This document shows, in pieces, positions 9,386 to 21,295 of a stretch of 64,000 nt of DNA; within the stretch, counting starts at the first letter, position 1, and every line of letters begins with the position of its first letter. The translations under genes and the position numbers were made by a program. The DNA is taken from assembly GCA_047967505.1 (NCBI GenBank), contig CM106541.1; one strand, written 5' to 3'. This stretch comes from Dipteris shenzhenensis (Eukaryota > Polypodiophyta > Polypodiopsida > Gleicheniales). A model generated the notes under the pieces. It saw only the letters and a list, made by a program, of their open reading frames with translations, had not been told where the DNA came from and searched no databases.

Positions 9386-12300
9386 ATGCGCTTGAGGTCC
9401 GGAAGGATTTTGCCAAAGGATCTCATGCCAGAAGAAAGCGCATCGAGCTACGCTCAGTCCACCCTCCCTCCTAGTTGGGAGTCTAGAAGCTCGATCCCGA
9501 GCCTTCACTCATTCGTAGGTCCCCATCCAGACACTCCATCTAGTTCAGACAAAACAAAGAGCCTTGAAGGAGTGATTCAAGACCGCTCAGGTCCAAGGGC
9601 CTCTAAATCCCCCTTTATGAGTGTAGCCTCTCCCAACTCTCCTGCACCTTTGGTTGCATCCAGGCTTAGAGGTACGTTCTCTAACATGTTTACTTTCTTA
9701 GGATGAACAGAGTCGACGGACATGGAGAACCCCTTTGCCGGCATGTCTGCAAGAAGGGAAGGCCAATAGCATATAGTTCTCGAGCCACATGCAAGGGCAG
9801 AACTACTTTCGCTGATCTAGGTTCCTCTGCCTACGCCAGACCCCCCAAGTGGGAGAACATGGGCGAGGAAGATCCATGGATGAGGGAACTCCGTAGACAA
9901 GACCCGAATCAAGGGGATACCAGGAACTTCCAAGGCAGAATGCCTTATGACCCTCTAACAGTCCCAACCCTACCAACCTTCGTCAACTATGGGGCACCTT
10001 AGTTCCCACTCTATCGCCTGTTACATGGACCCAATGTTACCATGCCCCAAAACCCACCGCCTCTGGGAGTTCGTCCCTTGGACCATCTATACCGGTTGCA
10101 CCAATGGACACAGGCATGGGGACTTCCGTCCTAATGCTGACACCAGCAACTACATGGACACTAGCACCTGGGCTAGGCCTAAGGCCAGCCCTATGACTTG
10201 TCAGGCCCACAACAACACCACCTCCGCTAGCTGCTCAAACGGTGTTGACTGATGAGGCTATGAGTATTTTGGTGAACGCCCTAGGAAGGGGGGCGACACC
10301 ACATTCACCCGCCCCAGTGTTCACTGCAAGAATGGCAAATCCCTCAAGAAGCCATCCCATAGCCATTTCCAAGCTAATGACCAAATTCCTCAGAGAAGGA
10401 GACCCGATCTCCCATGTGGAAAGGTTCGAGCAGATTTGTGAAGCCTTTGGTGCACCAGGTGACCTCGAGATGGCCAATGCATTCGGCCGCGGCAAGGCAG
10501 GTCAATGGTATAGGGCTCTCACCCCAGAGGAAAAGATCAACTAGGAGACATTGAGAAAGGCTTTTATTGTGGGATTCGCCCCTAGCAGCCATAAACGGAG
10601 CCTGATCAACTAGCCGTATGGGGTAAAACAAAATGACAAAGAATCCCTAAGGGATTACATTGCGAGAATCAAGCACCTCAATGTGCGCTGTGAACCCTAT
10701 GAGCAGATCAGCGATGAACGACTGTTGCCTCACTTCCTTATCGGGTTAGCAGACCCAAAGCTGCATGACCACCTCATGGTCATGAACCCCACCTCCTTTG
10801 ATCTATGCAACAAGGTGGCCATTCGCATGTGTGACAATATGATGGACAAAGTGGATTTAAGGCCTCATCCCCCTCCAAAGTAGCCCCATCAGTTAGGTCC
10901 TTGAGTGTAGAGTCAAGCAAGAAGGAGGCTAACGAGCCTAAAAGTTTGGATGTGAGTGAGCTAGCCTCCAATCTATTGGAGCAGCTAGGTCAACAATGGA
11001 GAGCAAGAACCTCCAAAGAGGTGCCGAGCAACCCCCACTTGTTTCCACAAAAAGACAATGCCATGATGCGGGGTATGCAATGGCAACCACCCCTCCAATG
11101 AGTGCCCGTGCCTAAGGGCAAGGATAATACTCTACCATGCACACTGCCCTAGGTGGGGAAACCATGATACCTCCCAATGTTGATTTCGAGAGGTCCCTTC
11201 CTCAAACCATGTATCAAATGCGACCCCCATTGGGCCTCACAGCCCCACCTAACCCCCAGATCTCGCAAGGTGGCCCTGTGGCTAGCTCTAGCTAGTACTG
11301 GGCTCAGCCAGCTCTGGTACCACCACCCATACTAGGTCCACAACCCCTGCTACCTTGCATTGCCCTAGTCAACCAAGTGTTGAATGAAGAGTTGCCGAAT
11401 GACTGGGAGGAAACGGATCCTGATCATGGACCTCATGATTATTACCTCTACAATGAAGGGACTGGAGCCCTGGCCCACTACCTCCCGCCAGAGGATCAAC
11501 AAGTCCCCGTATTCCAAACTGCCCTTGTAAACGCAAGGGCGAGAGATCTGAACTCAATTGCTTAAGCCCCCGCTCCGATGTTATACCTGCCAAGGTCCCC
11601 ATAGAGCAAGTGAATGCCCCTACCAAGGTACTTTAAACCCTCAGGTGTCCTATTTCAAATGATAGGGACCACATTTCTTGAAGGACTATCCCTACAGGGA
11701 TCGTACACTTGTTGCCCCAATCGCAACCAACCCCACCCCCTTGTGTGCAAGATGTGGCCCGGAGCATCTATTCCAGGACTGTCCCATGAGAAGAACAACC
11801 ACTCCACTCACCTTGCCAAAGAGCATCAGCCTCAATCTGCTTAGTGTTGAACAAGGCCATGTGGCCGCAGTGCCACTACAAGTCATTATGAGGATGCAGG
11901 CCAAGGCACTAGGCAAGGTCATGAAGAAGCTCACTAAGAACGGTAAGGCATCCCCATTGCTCGGCCATTTGAGTAGGTGGCGGTGCCAACCAGGTGCTCA
12001 TCTAGGATAGTTCCGATGAGGAGACAGCTACCCTTAGCACCTCCTCTACTTCCGAACAGTCTTCCATCCAAGGTGACCCTGAGGTACCCCTAATTCCAGA
12101 AGTAAACAAACCAGTGCAGGTTCAGGGCCTAGCATCAGCACCCACCTATAAAGAGACCTACCCTGACTCGGTCTTAGAGAAGCAATAAGGATGACCAGAA
12201 CTTGGTGCGTGAGTGCCAAGATAAGTTCGAGCATCAACTAAAGGTCAATAGGGGGTCAGATACTATCCATCTAGCCCACCTGATGGGGCATCGAGGAGCG

Positions 12301-12650
12301 CAATTGCTCAAGGTCCTAGAAAGAGTGGAGGAAGAAGAACCCCTCAGCGTGGAGCAGTCAGAAGCTTTGGATGCAAAAGATGTTCCAAGAAGACCTAGTG
12401 CTACATAACCTCCAAGATAAAGGAGATCTGTATGACTTTGATGACATGTCCATGGAGGAAGAAGCTTCACTAGAACCCTGTGATAGTGTCAGGATGGCTG
12501 CCTTCCTATCTACAGAAATGAAAATGCTGATCGCATCTCTGCTAAGAGGAAATCCCATCCTATGGCATGATCTATCCAATTGGATGAATAGGCCATTCCT
12601 ACCTCCAGTCCTTGCCAGCCCTAAGCCCAACCAATCAATACTAGAAAAAG
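9386..12650 (+). pseudogene. gag of the gypsy element (decayed)
   Basis: The likely start is ATG at 9386 (MRLRSGRILP, an N-terminus common in plant gypsy gags). The first frame runs to 9706, shifts at 9703 (ATGA overlap) and continues to about 10002. The capsid-like core is at 10370-10880: HVERFEQICEAFGAPGDLEM, WYRALTPEEKIN, then ETLRKAFIVGF after a stop, and YIARIKHLNVRC. Four zinc-knuckle-like modules follow. Those at 11067-11105, 11579-11617 and 11744-11782 have the spacing C-x2-C-x3-H-x4-C; one near 11130-11180 is degenerate. Gag would form the particle and bind element RNA. At least four in-frame stops or shifts make it non-functional. Confidence 0.8.
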
Positions 12651-12659
12651 GGTAGAACC

Positions 12660-13120
12660 TACCCAAGATTCCCATCAACAAGCTAGGCCAGTATTTCAAG
12701 GGTGATGACACAAATGCCTCAATCTGCATAGTCTACCAAAACCAGAAGGTGGAAGCCATCCTAGATGGGGGAGTAGGATTGAGTGTCTGCACCAAGGAAT
12801 GCTAGGAAAAATGGGAAAAACCCGCATAGAGCAGACCCATTTGGTAGTAAAGCTAGCCGATGGAGGAACTGCTGAACCTCTGGGAGTGCTGACTGGCATA
12901 AACATTAAGGTGTTTGGATTCACGTGCCCTGTTAGGTATGTGGTCATGGACTTCACTTGATAGCCTAGATATGAAGCTATCCTAGGCAGACCCTTCTTGA
13001 GAATGTCCGGACTTGTGCATGACTGGTGTAATGATAACATCTACTTGCAGCACGAGGAGCAAACCATGAGAGTGGACCTGCATACCTATAAGGCCCACCC
13101 ATTGTTAGGACATCTCTTTA
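12660..13120 (+). pseudogene. First aspartic protease (PR) of the gypsy element
   Basis: VEAILDGGVGLSV (active region near 12763) corresponds to the retropepsin D-[ST]-G-A motif but reads DGGV here. After a frameshift, LVVKLADGGTAEPLGVL and the diagnostic ILGRPFLRMSG (12973-13005) follow. This is the usual position of PR in gypsy pol, before RT. It would cleave the Gag-Pol polyprotein. It is inactivated by a changed active site, a stop (12957) and a frameshift. Confidence 0.75.
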
Positions 13121-13789
13121 CTGCGTAGAGTCCGACACCACTGCCCGAACCACCTCCGTAAAGCTATTCCAACCCTGTGACAAGGAAAAGGATGAGAAGG
13201 AGTCTGACGACTTTTGGTATGCACGTCTTCTCAAGCCAGAATTTTCGCAGAACTGGATGCACATCTTAGCCAACATAGATGTCCCAGAAAGAGTAGGGTT
13301 TCAGATCACCACCCCAGAGCTCGAGGGTCTGACCCCGGTGGTTCCCCTAAGGATGTTCAATATGATCAAACTCTGAGAGGTAAGCAAGGGAACAGTAAGG
13401 GTAAAATCAGATCTTCACTGGCTGACCTACGTAGGTGCCACGATTGCCCACAACGAGTTCTCCTCTAATTGGGGAAACAGGGTTAGTAAGGTAACCACCA
13501 CCCCCCTCGGCTCTACAAGTACAAAGGAAGAGCCCCCTTCAAGGCCCAAATCCCCTGTATCCAAAGGCAAGGCTAAGGCCAAAAAGTCCATTGCTCCGAC
13601 AAAAAAAGGGAAGGAGATTGAGGATAAAGAAGACCTATGGTAGGTGCCAACCCACTACAAGTCCTATACTATTCAGGATCGTAAGATCTTATACCAATAG
13701 GCCAAAAGATCTCGAGAGGATGGTTGTTCTCAAGGATATGATGGACCGGCTCGGATCAAGGAAGTAAACTTATCCCCGAAAGGGTAGGA

Positions 13790-15200
13790 CCCACAACCCA
13801 TATTTGTCGTCGATGACCTCACTCCCAGTGAGGAGAATGCCTTAATAGCTCTCCTACGAGAATATAAGGATTGCATGGCCTAGAAATACACGGACATGAA
13901 AGGGGTACTAGCCGTAATAGTGCAGCATACAATCCCCATGATAGATGATGCCAGGCCAGTACGGCAATGCCCCTATCCTATGAATCCTAAATACGCACTC
14001 ATAATGAGGGAAGAAATCCAGAAACTCATAGATGCAGGATTCATCTATGAGATCGAGCATACAAACTGGGTATCCTCCATTGTGATAATCCTGAAGAAAA
14101 ATGGAAAAATTAGAGTATGCATGGATTTGAAGAAGGTTAATGTGGCCACGAGACGTGACCACTACCCCTTGCCATTCACGGAACATGTTCTAGAAAGGGT
14201 AGTCGAAAACGAAGCGTATAGCTTCCTAGATGGATTTTCAGGTTACAACTAGGTCTTGATTGCACCCCAAGATCAACACAAGACCGCGTTCACAACCGAA
14301 TGGGGTGTATATGCAGTCACGGTTATGATATTTGGATTAACCAATGCCCCATCTACCTTCCAACGTATGATGATCATGGTATTCAAGGAATGCCTGAGGG
14401 ACTTTGTGGAAGTCTTCTTGGATGATATCTGCATGAGCTTGAAATGGAATGACCACTTGAAGTATCTCAGGCTTGTCCTCGAGAAGTGCCGCTTATATCG
14501 CATATCCCCTTATGTGCTAGTTTTGGGTCAAACATGGTGTCATCCTAGGTCACAGTGTCCCAGAATGGCATCTCTACAGACCACAACAAAATCAAACTCA
14601 TCTTGGAGTTACCGCCCCCCACCAACACTAAGGGAGTCCAACGATTTACTGGCCATACGGGCTATTACCAGAGATTTATTTTGTTCTACGCCAACATAGC
14701 CTGCTCGTTATATACAAACTACTAGTATACTTTGAGTGGACCGAAGAATGCCAAACATCCATTGAAACCCTCAAGCTAGCTCTAGCCACCACCCCAGTAT
14801 TGAGGTCTCTCGACTGGTATTTAATATTCCATGCTAACCTTGATGCCCCTAACTTTGCCATTGGATGTGTGTTAGCCCAGCCCAGGGAGCATAATTTGGA
14901 TTACCCGGTATACTTTGCGAGCTGTCAACTACATGAGGCCGAAGTTAGCTACACCACCACTGAGAGAGAGGGTTTCGCCATGGTCTAAGCAGCCGTCTAA
15001 GTAGCCAATAAGTTCAGGCACTACTTGTTAGCTAACAAGTTTGTCTTCTTCGTGGACCATCAAGCACTGCTATACTTAGTCAACAAGCCCTGCATGACGG
15101 GTCGCATCACGATGTTGATCCTGGTAGAATTTGACTTTACAATCACTGTGTGCAAGGGCAAAACCCACGTTCTAGTCGACCATCTATCGAGGATCCCAAA
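13790..15200 (+). pseudogene. Reverse transcriptase and RNase H of the gypsy element
   Basis: RT motifs in order: VRQCPYPMNPKYA (13960), WVSSIVIILKKNGKIRVCMD (14065-14125), YPLPF, SFLDGFSGYN followed by a stop (14250), KTAFTTEWGVYAV, IFGLTNAPSTFQRMM, and the catalytic box VFLDDI (14411-14428). The thumb region continues in another frame (GHTGYYQRFI near 14655). RNase H reads DAPNFAIGCVLAQ (14840), YTTTEREGFAMV (14950) and FVDHQALLYL (15050). It would copy element RNA into DNA and remove the template. Stops at 14250, 14987 and 14999 and a frameshift near 14500 disable it. Confidence 0.9.
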
Positions 15201-16960
15201 TGGCGAAGCTCCAACAGGAAAAAAAGATGATCTCCCCGATGCTTCCCTCTTCTTCCTCGACGTCATTCCAGAATGGGCCACCAAAATCGGCCACTACTTG
15301 GCCAACGGACTACCCCTAGGCCAAGACCTTAAGAAGGATAGAGCCCGTAAACTCATCAAGGATGCAATGCCATATCAGTTGATAGCAGGCCAACTCTACT
15401 GCATGGGTAAGGATGGCATACTACGAAGATGCGTGTGCAAACACAAATACATCGAGGTGCTTGAAGAGGCCCACTCAGGAATCATAGGAGGCAATTTTGC
15501 TGCTAAGGTTATAGCACGTATAGTGCTACAAGCTGGTCTCTGGGTGGCCAACACTCTTCGGAGACGTGGTCGAATTTGTCAGGCGATGTGACCCCTGCCA
15601 GCGCATCCAAATCCCACACAGGGTAGACATGATGCCCCTAACCACAATCTTGGATGACTCCATCCTCACTAATTTAGAGGCAAATTTGTCTCACATAGGT
15701 GGCAACCAAGGATATTCAGCTAGAGTACCAGATGTCCGAGTGCAAATTCCTAGATCTGGAGAGGACTTTGTTCTAGGACAAAGATAAAGAAGGCACCTCA
15801 AGTCAACATGAACCGTAGACCCACCAACGAAGAGCTTCCAATTGGACATTGCAAGTGATGTCCTTTGTGTCGATGCAGAAAAGATATACAACCTCATCTG
15901 CTTATAGTTTTGGGTTTTTATCATAGTTTTTCATCATTTGATTCAACTTTCCATCCATATCATCTAAACCCTCTATACTTCTATACTTTCTATTTTTACA
16001 TAGAAAATCCTTGTTTAGTCTTCAACTGGTAAAACGAAAGCAAAACTAGGATTTCTTGATTTGACTACAAAATAACCCTTCGAGAAGTGGGGAATCAATT
16101 TCATTGGTCCCATAAGCCCAACCGCTAAGGGGACCAGGGCACGATACATCATTTAGCCACCGACTACTTCACCAAGTGGGTAAAAGGAAGAGCCATGGTA
16201 AAGGCTAATGGAGGATCCACCACCAAATTCTTATATGAACAAGTCATCACGCGGTTCGAATGCCCATTGGAGTTAGGGGAGGAACTCACTTCCTCAACGA
16301 AACCATAGCAATCCTAACAAGCGAGTTTATGATCATTCATAGGAAGTCAATGCCATACTACCCCAGAGGAAATGGATGGTCGAAAGCTCCAACAAAACTT
16401 GCTGTAAGATTATCACATGTACGGTAGAAGCCAGTTGTACTGATTGGGTGCATAAGCATGGGCCTATAGGAGCTCCTACAAGGTGGCAACACATTGTACC
16501 CCCTTCAAGTTAGCCTTTAGGATAGAGGTAGTAATGCTAATGGAGTATGTAGTGCCTAGCCTTCGCCTTGCTGTAAAGGAAAGGCTCATGAAAAACATGC
16601 TAGCCAAAAGGCTAGTCGACCTCGAAAAGCTAAAAGAGACAAGGTTGCAAGCAGCCTACGCTCTTCGAGTAGAAAAGGCCCGCCGTCATAAAAAGTGGTT
16701 TGACCGCAACCTCAAGAACAAGGACCTAGCGGAAGGAGACTTGGCACTCCTCTATAGTGTCCGCAACACCAAACGTAAGCTTAAGTACTGAGGTATGGTG
16801 GGTCCTTACCGTGTAGTTGAGATCACTCCCCAAGGGTCATGCCGAATAGCCACCCTTGATGGGACAAAAATGGATGGCTACCTAAACGAAAGTAAATTGA
16901 AAAGATACTATGGACCATTCACCATCTCCACCCTTCAAGCTACGCATAGAGAAAAAGAAT
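15200..16960 (+). pseudogene. Integrase of the gypsy element, split by a 0.4-kb insertion
   Basis: The HHCC region reads EAHSGIIGG (15465), with the second His replaced by Asn (GNFAAK), then CDPCQR at 15590. At about 15660 the homology breaks and resumes at about 16076 with FEKWGINFIGPI, ATDYFTKWVKG and FLYEQVITRF. The intervening 410 bp are not integrase. The C-terminal part (16483-16791, then 16795-16960) has LAEGDLALLY, VGPYRVVEITPQGSC and NESKLKRYYG, typical of non-chromovirus gypsy integrases. It would join element DNA to the genome. Frameshifts and stops make it inactive. Confidence 0.85.
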
Positions 16961-17099
16961 TCAAGGCAAAGGTGGCCAGGATGAAGCGCCAGGCCATCGA
17001 GGAAGCTAGAATCCGTAATGCTAAGATTTGATAGCGTAGACAAATGACCTTGCTTAAGGCAATGATCGAACAGATGCAACTAACAGATGAGCTAACAAT

Positions 17100-17470
17100 A
17101 GAGCCAGCCAGGTTGCTTGTTTAGTTAGAAGTGCCGCGCATGCGCATCAAAGCACTCATGGACCCAAGAGCGAGCCACAATTTCATCTCCCGAGAGGTAT
17201 GGGAAAAGTTATAGGTACCCCTAACCCTCACTATTGCCTCAATAAGAGCTATAAATGGCCAACTTTTGCAAACCTTGAGTTATGTAAATCTAAGCCTAAT
17301 GGTTGTTCACCAAGCTGTGGACATACGCTTTTATGTTCTCCCTATGGAAGCCACTGAAGAGCAGATTATTCTAGGAAGAACCTGGTGCTACGTTGTCAAC
17401 TACCAAATTGACTAGCGTGCCCGAATTGCTTCGCTTACCCATGGTGGTCAAATGGCGGTAGTCCTGCTAT
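17100..17470 (+). pseudogene. Second retropepsin-like domain downstream of integrase
   Basis: The frame at 17130-17450 reads RIKALMDPRASHNFISREVW, with Asp codon at 17161, then the IKALMD-to-IILG spacing expected of a retropepsin. It ends IILGRTWCYVVNYQID (17365 on), the ILGxxWL hallmark of RVP_2/gag-asp-type proteases. The usual D-[ST]-G-A-S is D-P-R-A-S here, so this copy is catalytically dead, and two stops interrupt it. It differs from the first PR (ILGRPFL type), so it is not a local duplication of it. A second PR-like domain after integrase is not part of the standard gypsy layout that I know. Confidence 0.7.
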
Positions 17471-17479
17471 GCAGACCAA

Positions 17480-18640
17480 GCCCCCCCTGTTTGGCCTCGA
17501 CCTTGCCGATTCACGACAATGAAGTGATGCAGCAAAGCCAATTGGAAGCCCTAGTCTCCACTAGCACACCGCTCAAAGGCCCAGCTTGAAAGGAGAACAA
17601 AGCTCGCCACACTGTTAAACCAATGCCATTGCCCATGCTACCATCCTTCGCTCAAGAAGTTCGAGAGCTGCAAGTACAAGATGCTATCCTCTGTGCCCAA
17701 TGCCACTTCGATCGGAACCGACGCCCAAATAATGGTAACACTACAACAGCAGCTCCGATCACCTCAAGATCGCTCCCCCCACACACATCCACTACCTAGA
17801 GAAAGTTGTGCCCAACACTCATGCCTCATCCACCGCCATGCATCGCCAACAATTTGAGCAACACCGCCTGCTCAAGCGGCCAAGGCAACAAAGTTGCCTG
17901 GGTCTAGAAAAAGACATTGCAACCCTCGAAGGCATCGAAGGCAGCACCACAAGAACCTGTGTCTTCCCAAGATACAACACCACAAGAACTTGCCAACGAT
18001 TTGGACACATCAAGCTAGCCTCAAGGTACCGAATACACATTGGTGCCACGGGCGGTCCAACTCAACACAAGCATCGCCACCACCAGTTGAGGAACTCCAC
18101 AGGAACCGAATTCCACCCCATGAAGAGTTACACAAGAACCTCCCCCTGGGGACGGACACTCGAAGGTAATGGCGCCGGCCCTACTCACACATGTAGGGGC
18201 CAGCTCCACAGATGGATTCACGAAAGCTCGTTTCTCCAAGGAAGTTGGATCCCGCAACAACAACAAAGTCTAACACAAAGGTTCCTTTGGCATCCAAGGT
18301 AAGGAACAAGCTGGACACATACTCTACATGGCTTCTCACTTGCTATGCTGCAGTACGGTGCCTGCATCCACCGCATTCATCATAATCATCACGTCTAGGT
18401 CTAGGTGGAGTTAGTATAGTAGGCATCTCACTTGACGCACCCATAGCCCACTAGTCCCTACCGAACACACCGTATGCGCATACACGGTCAGCCCCAGGTG
18501 ATTAGAGTCCTTTGTTGCATTTTTACAAGTGTTCATTTTCTTGCACGTTGACCTCACTATCACATTGCACAACACAAGTGCACTCTGCTCAGTCTGCATT
18601 TCCCCCACCCCACTCCCCCTTCCTACTCATTTCCTTATTT
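17480..18640 (+). other. Low-complexity linker after the second protease
   Basis: The stretch has open frames rich in Pro, Gln, Thr, Ser and His (for example 17808-18302) but no recognisable domain. A Gln-rich and KVAPQEP-like composition suggests a disordered linker or spacer. No second RNase H (the archaeal-like domain of some Tat elements) was seen. Confidence 0.4.
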
Positions 18641-18654
18641 TTACATAGTCACTA

Positions 18655-18915
18655 CCCCGCTAACCGTCGTTGAAACATTCACCATCGACCATTGCCGAAA
18701 CATTCACCACCAACCGTCGCTAAAGTCTTTGACGCTGACCATCGCTGAAATGTTCCCCGTTGAGCCATCACCATCCAATCAGCACAGCCTTGTTGCCATT
18801 GAGTACCACGTCAGCCGTGACCTAAGACACTCCACGCCGACCATTGCCATCGAGGTTCGCGACTGACGGTCGCCATCAAATTCAGCACTGACCGTTGCCA
18901 TACCAGTATCCTGCC
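18655..18915. repeat. 25-26-bp periodic degenerate array, 3' copy
   Basis: Units follow one another every 25-26 bp: AACCGTCGTTGAAAC, GACCATTGCCGAAAC, AACCGTCGCTAAAG, GACCATCGCTGAAAT, then after a gap GACCATTGCCAT, GACGGTCGCCAT, GACCGTTGCCAT. The core is conserved and the remaining 13-14 bp vary. It ends 20 bp before the TATA box of ORF3. Confidence 0.85.
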
Positions 18916-18933
18916 GGTCGGGGGATAGAAATC

Positions 18934-19058
18934 TATAAATGCAGGCCTACCTCGTCGGGTTGTCGCCATAGCTGTTGCAACAAAATTCTGTCAAAATTTA
19001 TCCAAAAATTTGACAGTTTCCTACCCACTTCCTCTACATCCCCACTGACAAATTTATG
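18934..19058 (+). promoter_or_regulatory. Putative internal promoter (TATAAAT) for ORF3
   Basis: TATAAAT at 18934-18940 lies 122 nt upstream of ATG 19056. The older relative at 5481-5616 keeps a TATA box and ATG at almost the same spacing, and both lie next to the 26-bp array. I infer a promoter for a subgenomic transcript of the extra ORFs. Confidence 0.5.
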
Positions 19059-20234
19059 TCCTGTTCTTCCTCATCCACCGATTCCCTTGTCACGCAACTC
19101 CCCCTCCTGTTTGCAATGGAATCCGAACATGACTTTTTTGAATTTGAGGTTGACCTGGGTCTCCACCCTTGCCCTATTCCAGAGGCCATTGGCCCATCAG
19201 ATTCTTAGAGCACTCCTTTGGCCATAATTCGAATGCTGACCGAAATACTTGCAGAGGACTTACAAGACGAAGACACCTCCACTCGATAGGTTGCCCAAGA
19301 AGAGCCAGCTACAGCAGGCATGCCCCCCACGAAAACACAAAAGCACACCGTAGCGCCAACCATAGGCGAGTACAAGATTGTGCATTCACAAGCGCACTCG
19401 CCATTGGGAGAAGCATGGCTCCAAGAGCTAGATGCTTGCATGATCCACTCGCGCTTCGCTTACGAGGGTTGGGACTATACCCTCCACTACCACACCATAG
19501 TAGCATATGCCGCTCTCCAGGACTCGACAGTTGTGGAGGCACTTAACTTTGCAAGCTTGGGAAGAGTAGCAGCCCATTTCCCATGCCACTTGGACATGAT
19601 GCTGCTGGTGGAATTCCTCAAGACATACAACAACAACACCAATGTTGGTGTCTTGTGAGATGTAATAGGCAACCCCCACCACTACTAGATCAATCAGAAC
19701 GCGGTGCGGGCAGCATTCAACTTGCCAGTGGTGGTAGAAAAATATTCCAAGCAAAAAAAGAAGCTCGACTCCCTAAAGATGGTCTGTCACTACGACCGCC
19801 ACAAGTGTAGATGCCACATCCAGTTGACCACCATCCACAAGCCCGAGGTAGAGCACCCTGTAAGAGCCTTGCAATGGCTCACTCAAGTCAAGCACATATA
19901 CCATCATCAATCCGTTGTGCCCAATATCTTGCTGAGAATGGTGAATTTCCATGAGACAAACTGGGTTGACTACTACTACAGCCAGATGAGAGATGATCTC
20001 AGCACCCACGGGGATGTCATTGGCAATCCCATGTTGTACGTGCCGGTCCTCTATTACTTGAAAAGTCAGCATCTGCTAGTTGGCTTTTGGCCTCGTCGAG
20101 AAATCCACCACCGATCCTATATAGACCGAGCAAGAAGAGACAGAAACAAGACCCAAGAGAGAGAGGACAATGCCAAGTGCCACTCCGGTCACTCAGGTGT
20201 CACCGAAAACAAGTCAGCCGCTCAACCAATATGA
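19056..20234 (+). pseudogene. Gypsy extra ORF (ORF3a), unknown function
   Basis: Starting at ATG 19056 the product begins MSCSSSSTDSLVTQLPLLFA and then FFEFEVDLGLHPCPIPEA. The same start is conserved in the old fragment (5616). The frame continues with stops at about 19206, 19289, 19656 and 19687 as 19320-19658 (LGEAWLQELDACMIHSRFAY) and 19704-20234 (KYSKQKKKLDSLKMVCHYDR, YYSQMRDDLSTHGDVIGNPM, then a basic Arg-rich tail). It is not protease, RT, RNase H or integrase, and I see no signal peptide or membrane segment as expected for an env-like protein. The position after pol matches the extra ORF of Athila/Tat elements. Confidence 0.6.
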
Positions 20235-20993
20235 GGAAAGCTAGTTGCATGAATTCATGCAATGACAACTACACCTGTAGTGGTTAGGTCCTTAAGATAA
20301 GGGCAGATAGGTGCAAGGAGCGCCTATTCTCATTGAAGATCTCCAAGGCGACGACACCATCAATATTGGCCTCCATACAGGAGCCGAAACTACGCCAACC
20401 ACCCCCGCTACACCCTTTGTCTCAGTCTCCACCACCCTCAGGAGATAGCATCTCCTTTGCCATTGGCACCTCTTTCACGCCGTGGGCAGGCCTAGCAGAG
20501 ACCATACAATTTTACAGCGTGGCCCAGTACGGGGCAACGGGAGGCTATAGCCACATGATGACAGAACAATTGTACGCGTCGACGTCATGGAGATGAATCT
20601 CTTTGAAGCCATGGCACAACTGCCGCAAGTCGCACGGATGATCTTATAGAGGAGGCAAGAGCAAGCCTTGCAACTCTCCTCCAATCTCATCCAAGCCCAG
20701 CTCTCGGCACATGAAAGCCAGTCGATAATGGTTGCAGCTCAAGTAACAGGCCATGCTGCACTAAATCGAGCCGAATAATACTGGGATAAGGTGAAAGAGC
20801 TCGAGCTCACTTTGACAAAAGTCAAAGATGACCTTGCGACCAGTGAATCCCTAGTCCAGATGCTCATGGAATAGGTGGACACGGCAGAATTAGCCCTGCG
20901 CATGACATTGGAGCAGCAAGCACAGGCAGAGCAGCGGTACACCCATACACAGGAGTCCCACAACCAACAGATCCGCTCCCTACAGGATCTCCT

Positions 20994-21282
20994 TGTTGGG
21001 ATATCTCAAGGTGTATGCCTCAGGCACACCTTATGTTTCTATGTGTGAGTGCTAGAGGCACAGTTAGGTGCCCACAAGCACAGTTAGGTGGTGGAAAAGC
21101 CACATAGGATGATTGAGTGAATCTAGGAGCAGATTGAGGAGATGATTGTGGAGCTTTGAGGTCATCAGTGATGTCAGTGACCATGTATGAGGTGCCTACT
21201 TAAGGACCTCTTTCTTCTTCATTCTATAAGCAAGTATTCTGATTTTGTGTCAACTCTACTCTTTCCTTTCAGCCTTCCAACA
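20994..21282 (+). repeat. 5' LTR of the nested element
   Basis: The 289-bp LTR is identical to the 3' LTR except for one base and a 20-bp duplication (GCACAGTTAGGTG repeated around 21058-21092). Because both LTRs come from one template, the duplication arose after insertion. Confidence 0.95.
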
Positions 21283-21295
21283 TGGTATCAGAGCC
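21283..21295 (+). promoter_or_regulatory. Primer binding site, initiator tRNA-Met type
   Basis: TGGTATCAGAGCC directly follows the LTR's terminal CA. This is the standard plant Ty1/copia primer site complementary to initiator tRNA-Met. Confidence 0.9.

Noticed and set aside
12234-13040. Minus-strand ORFs of 78-123 codons opposite gag and protease
   Set aside because: They are antisense to recognisable gypsy coding sequence and have no domain.
17480-18640. Archaeal-type second RNase H as in some Tat elements
   Set aside because: No catalytic Asp/Glu motifs or RNase H fold pattern could be read in any frame of this stretch.
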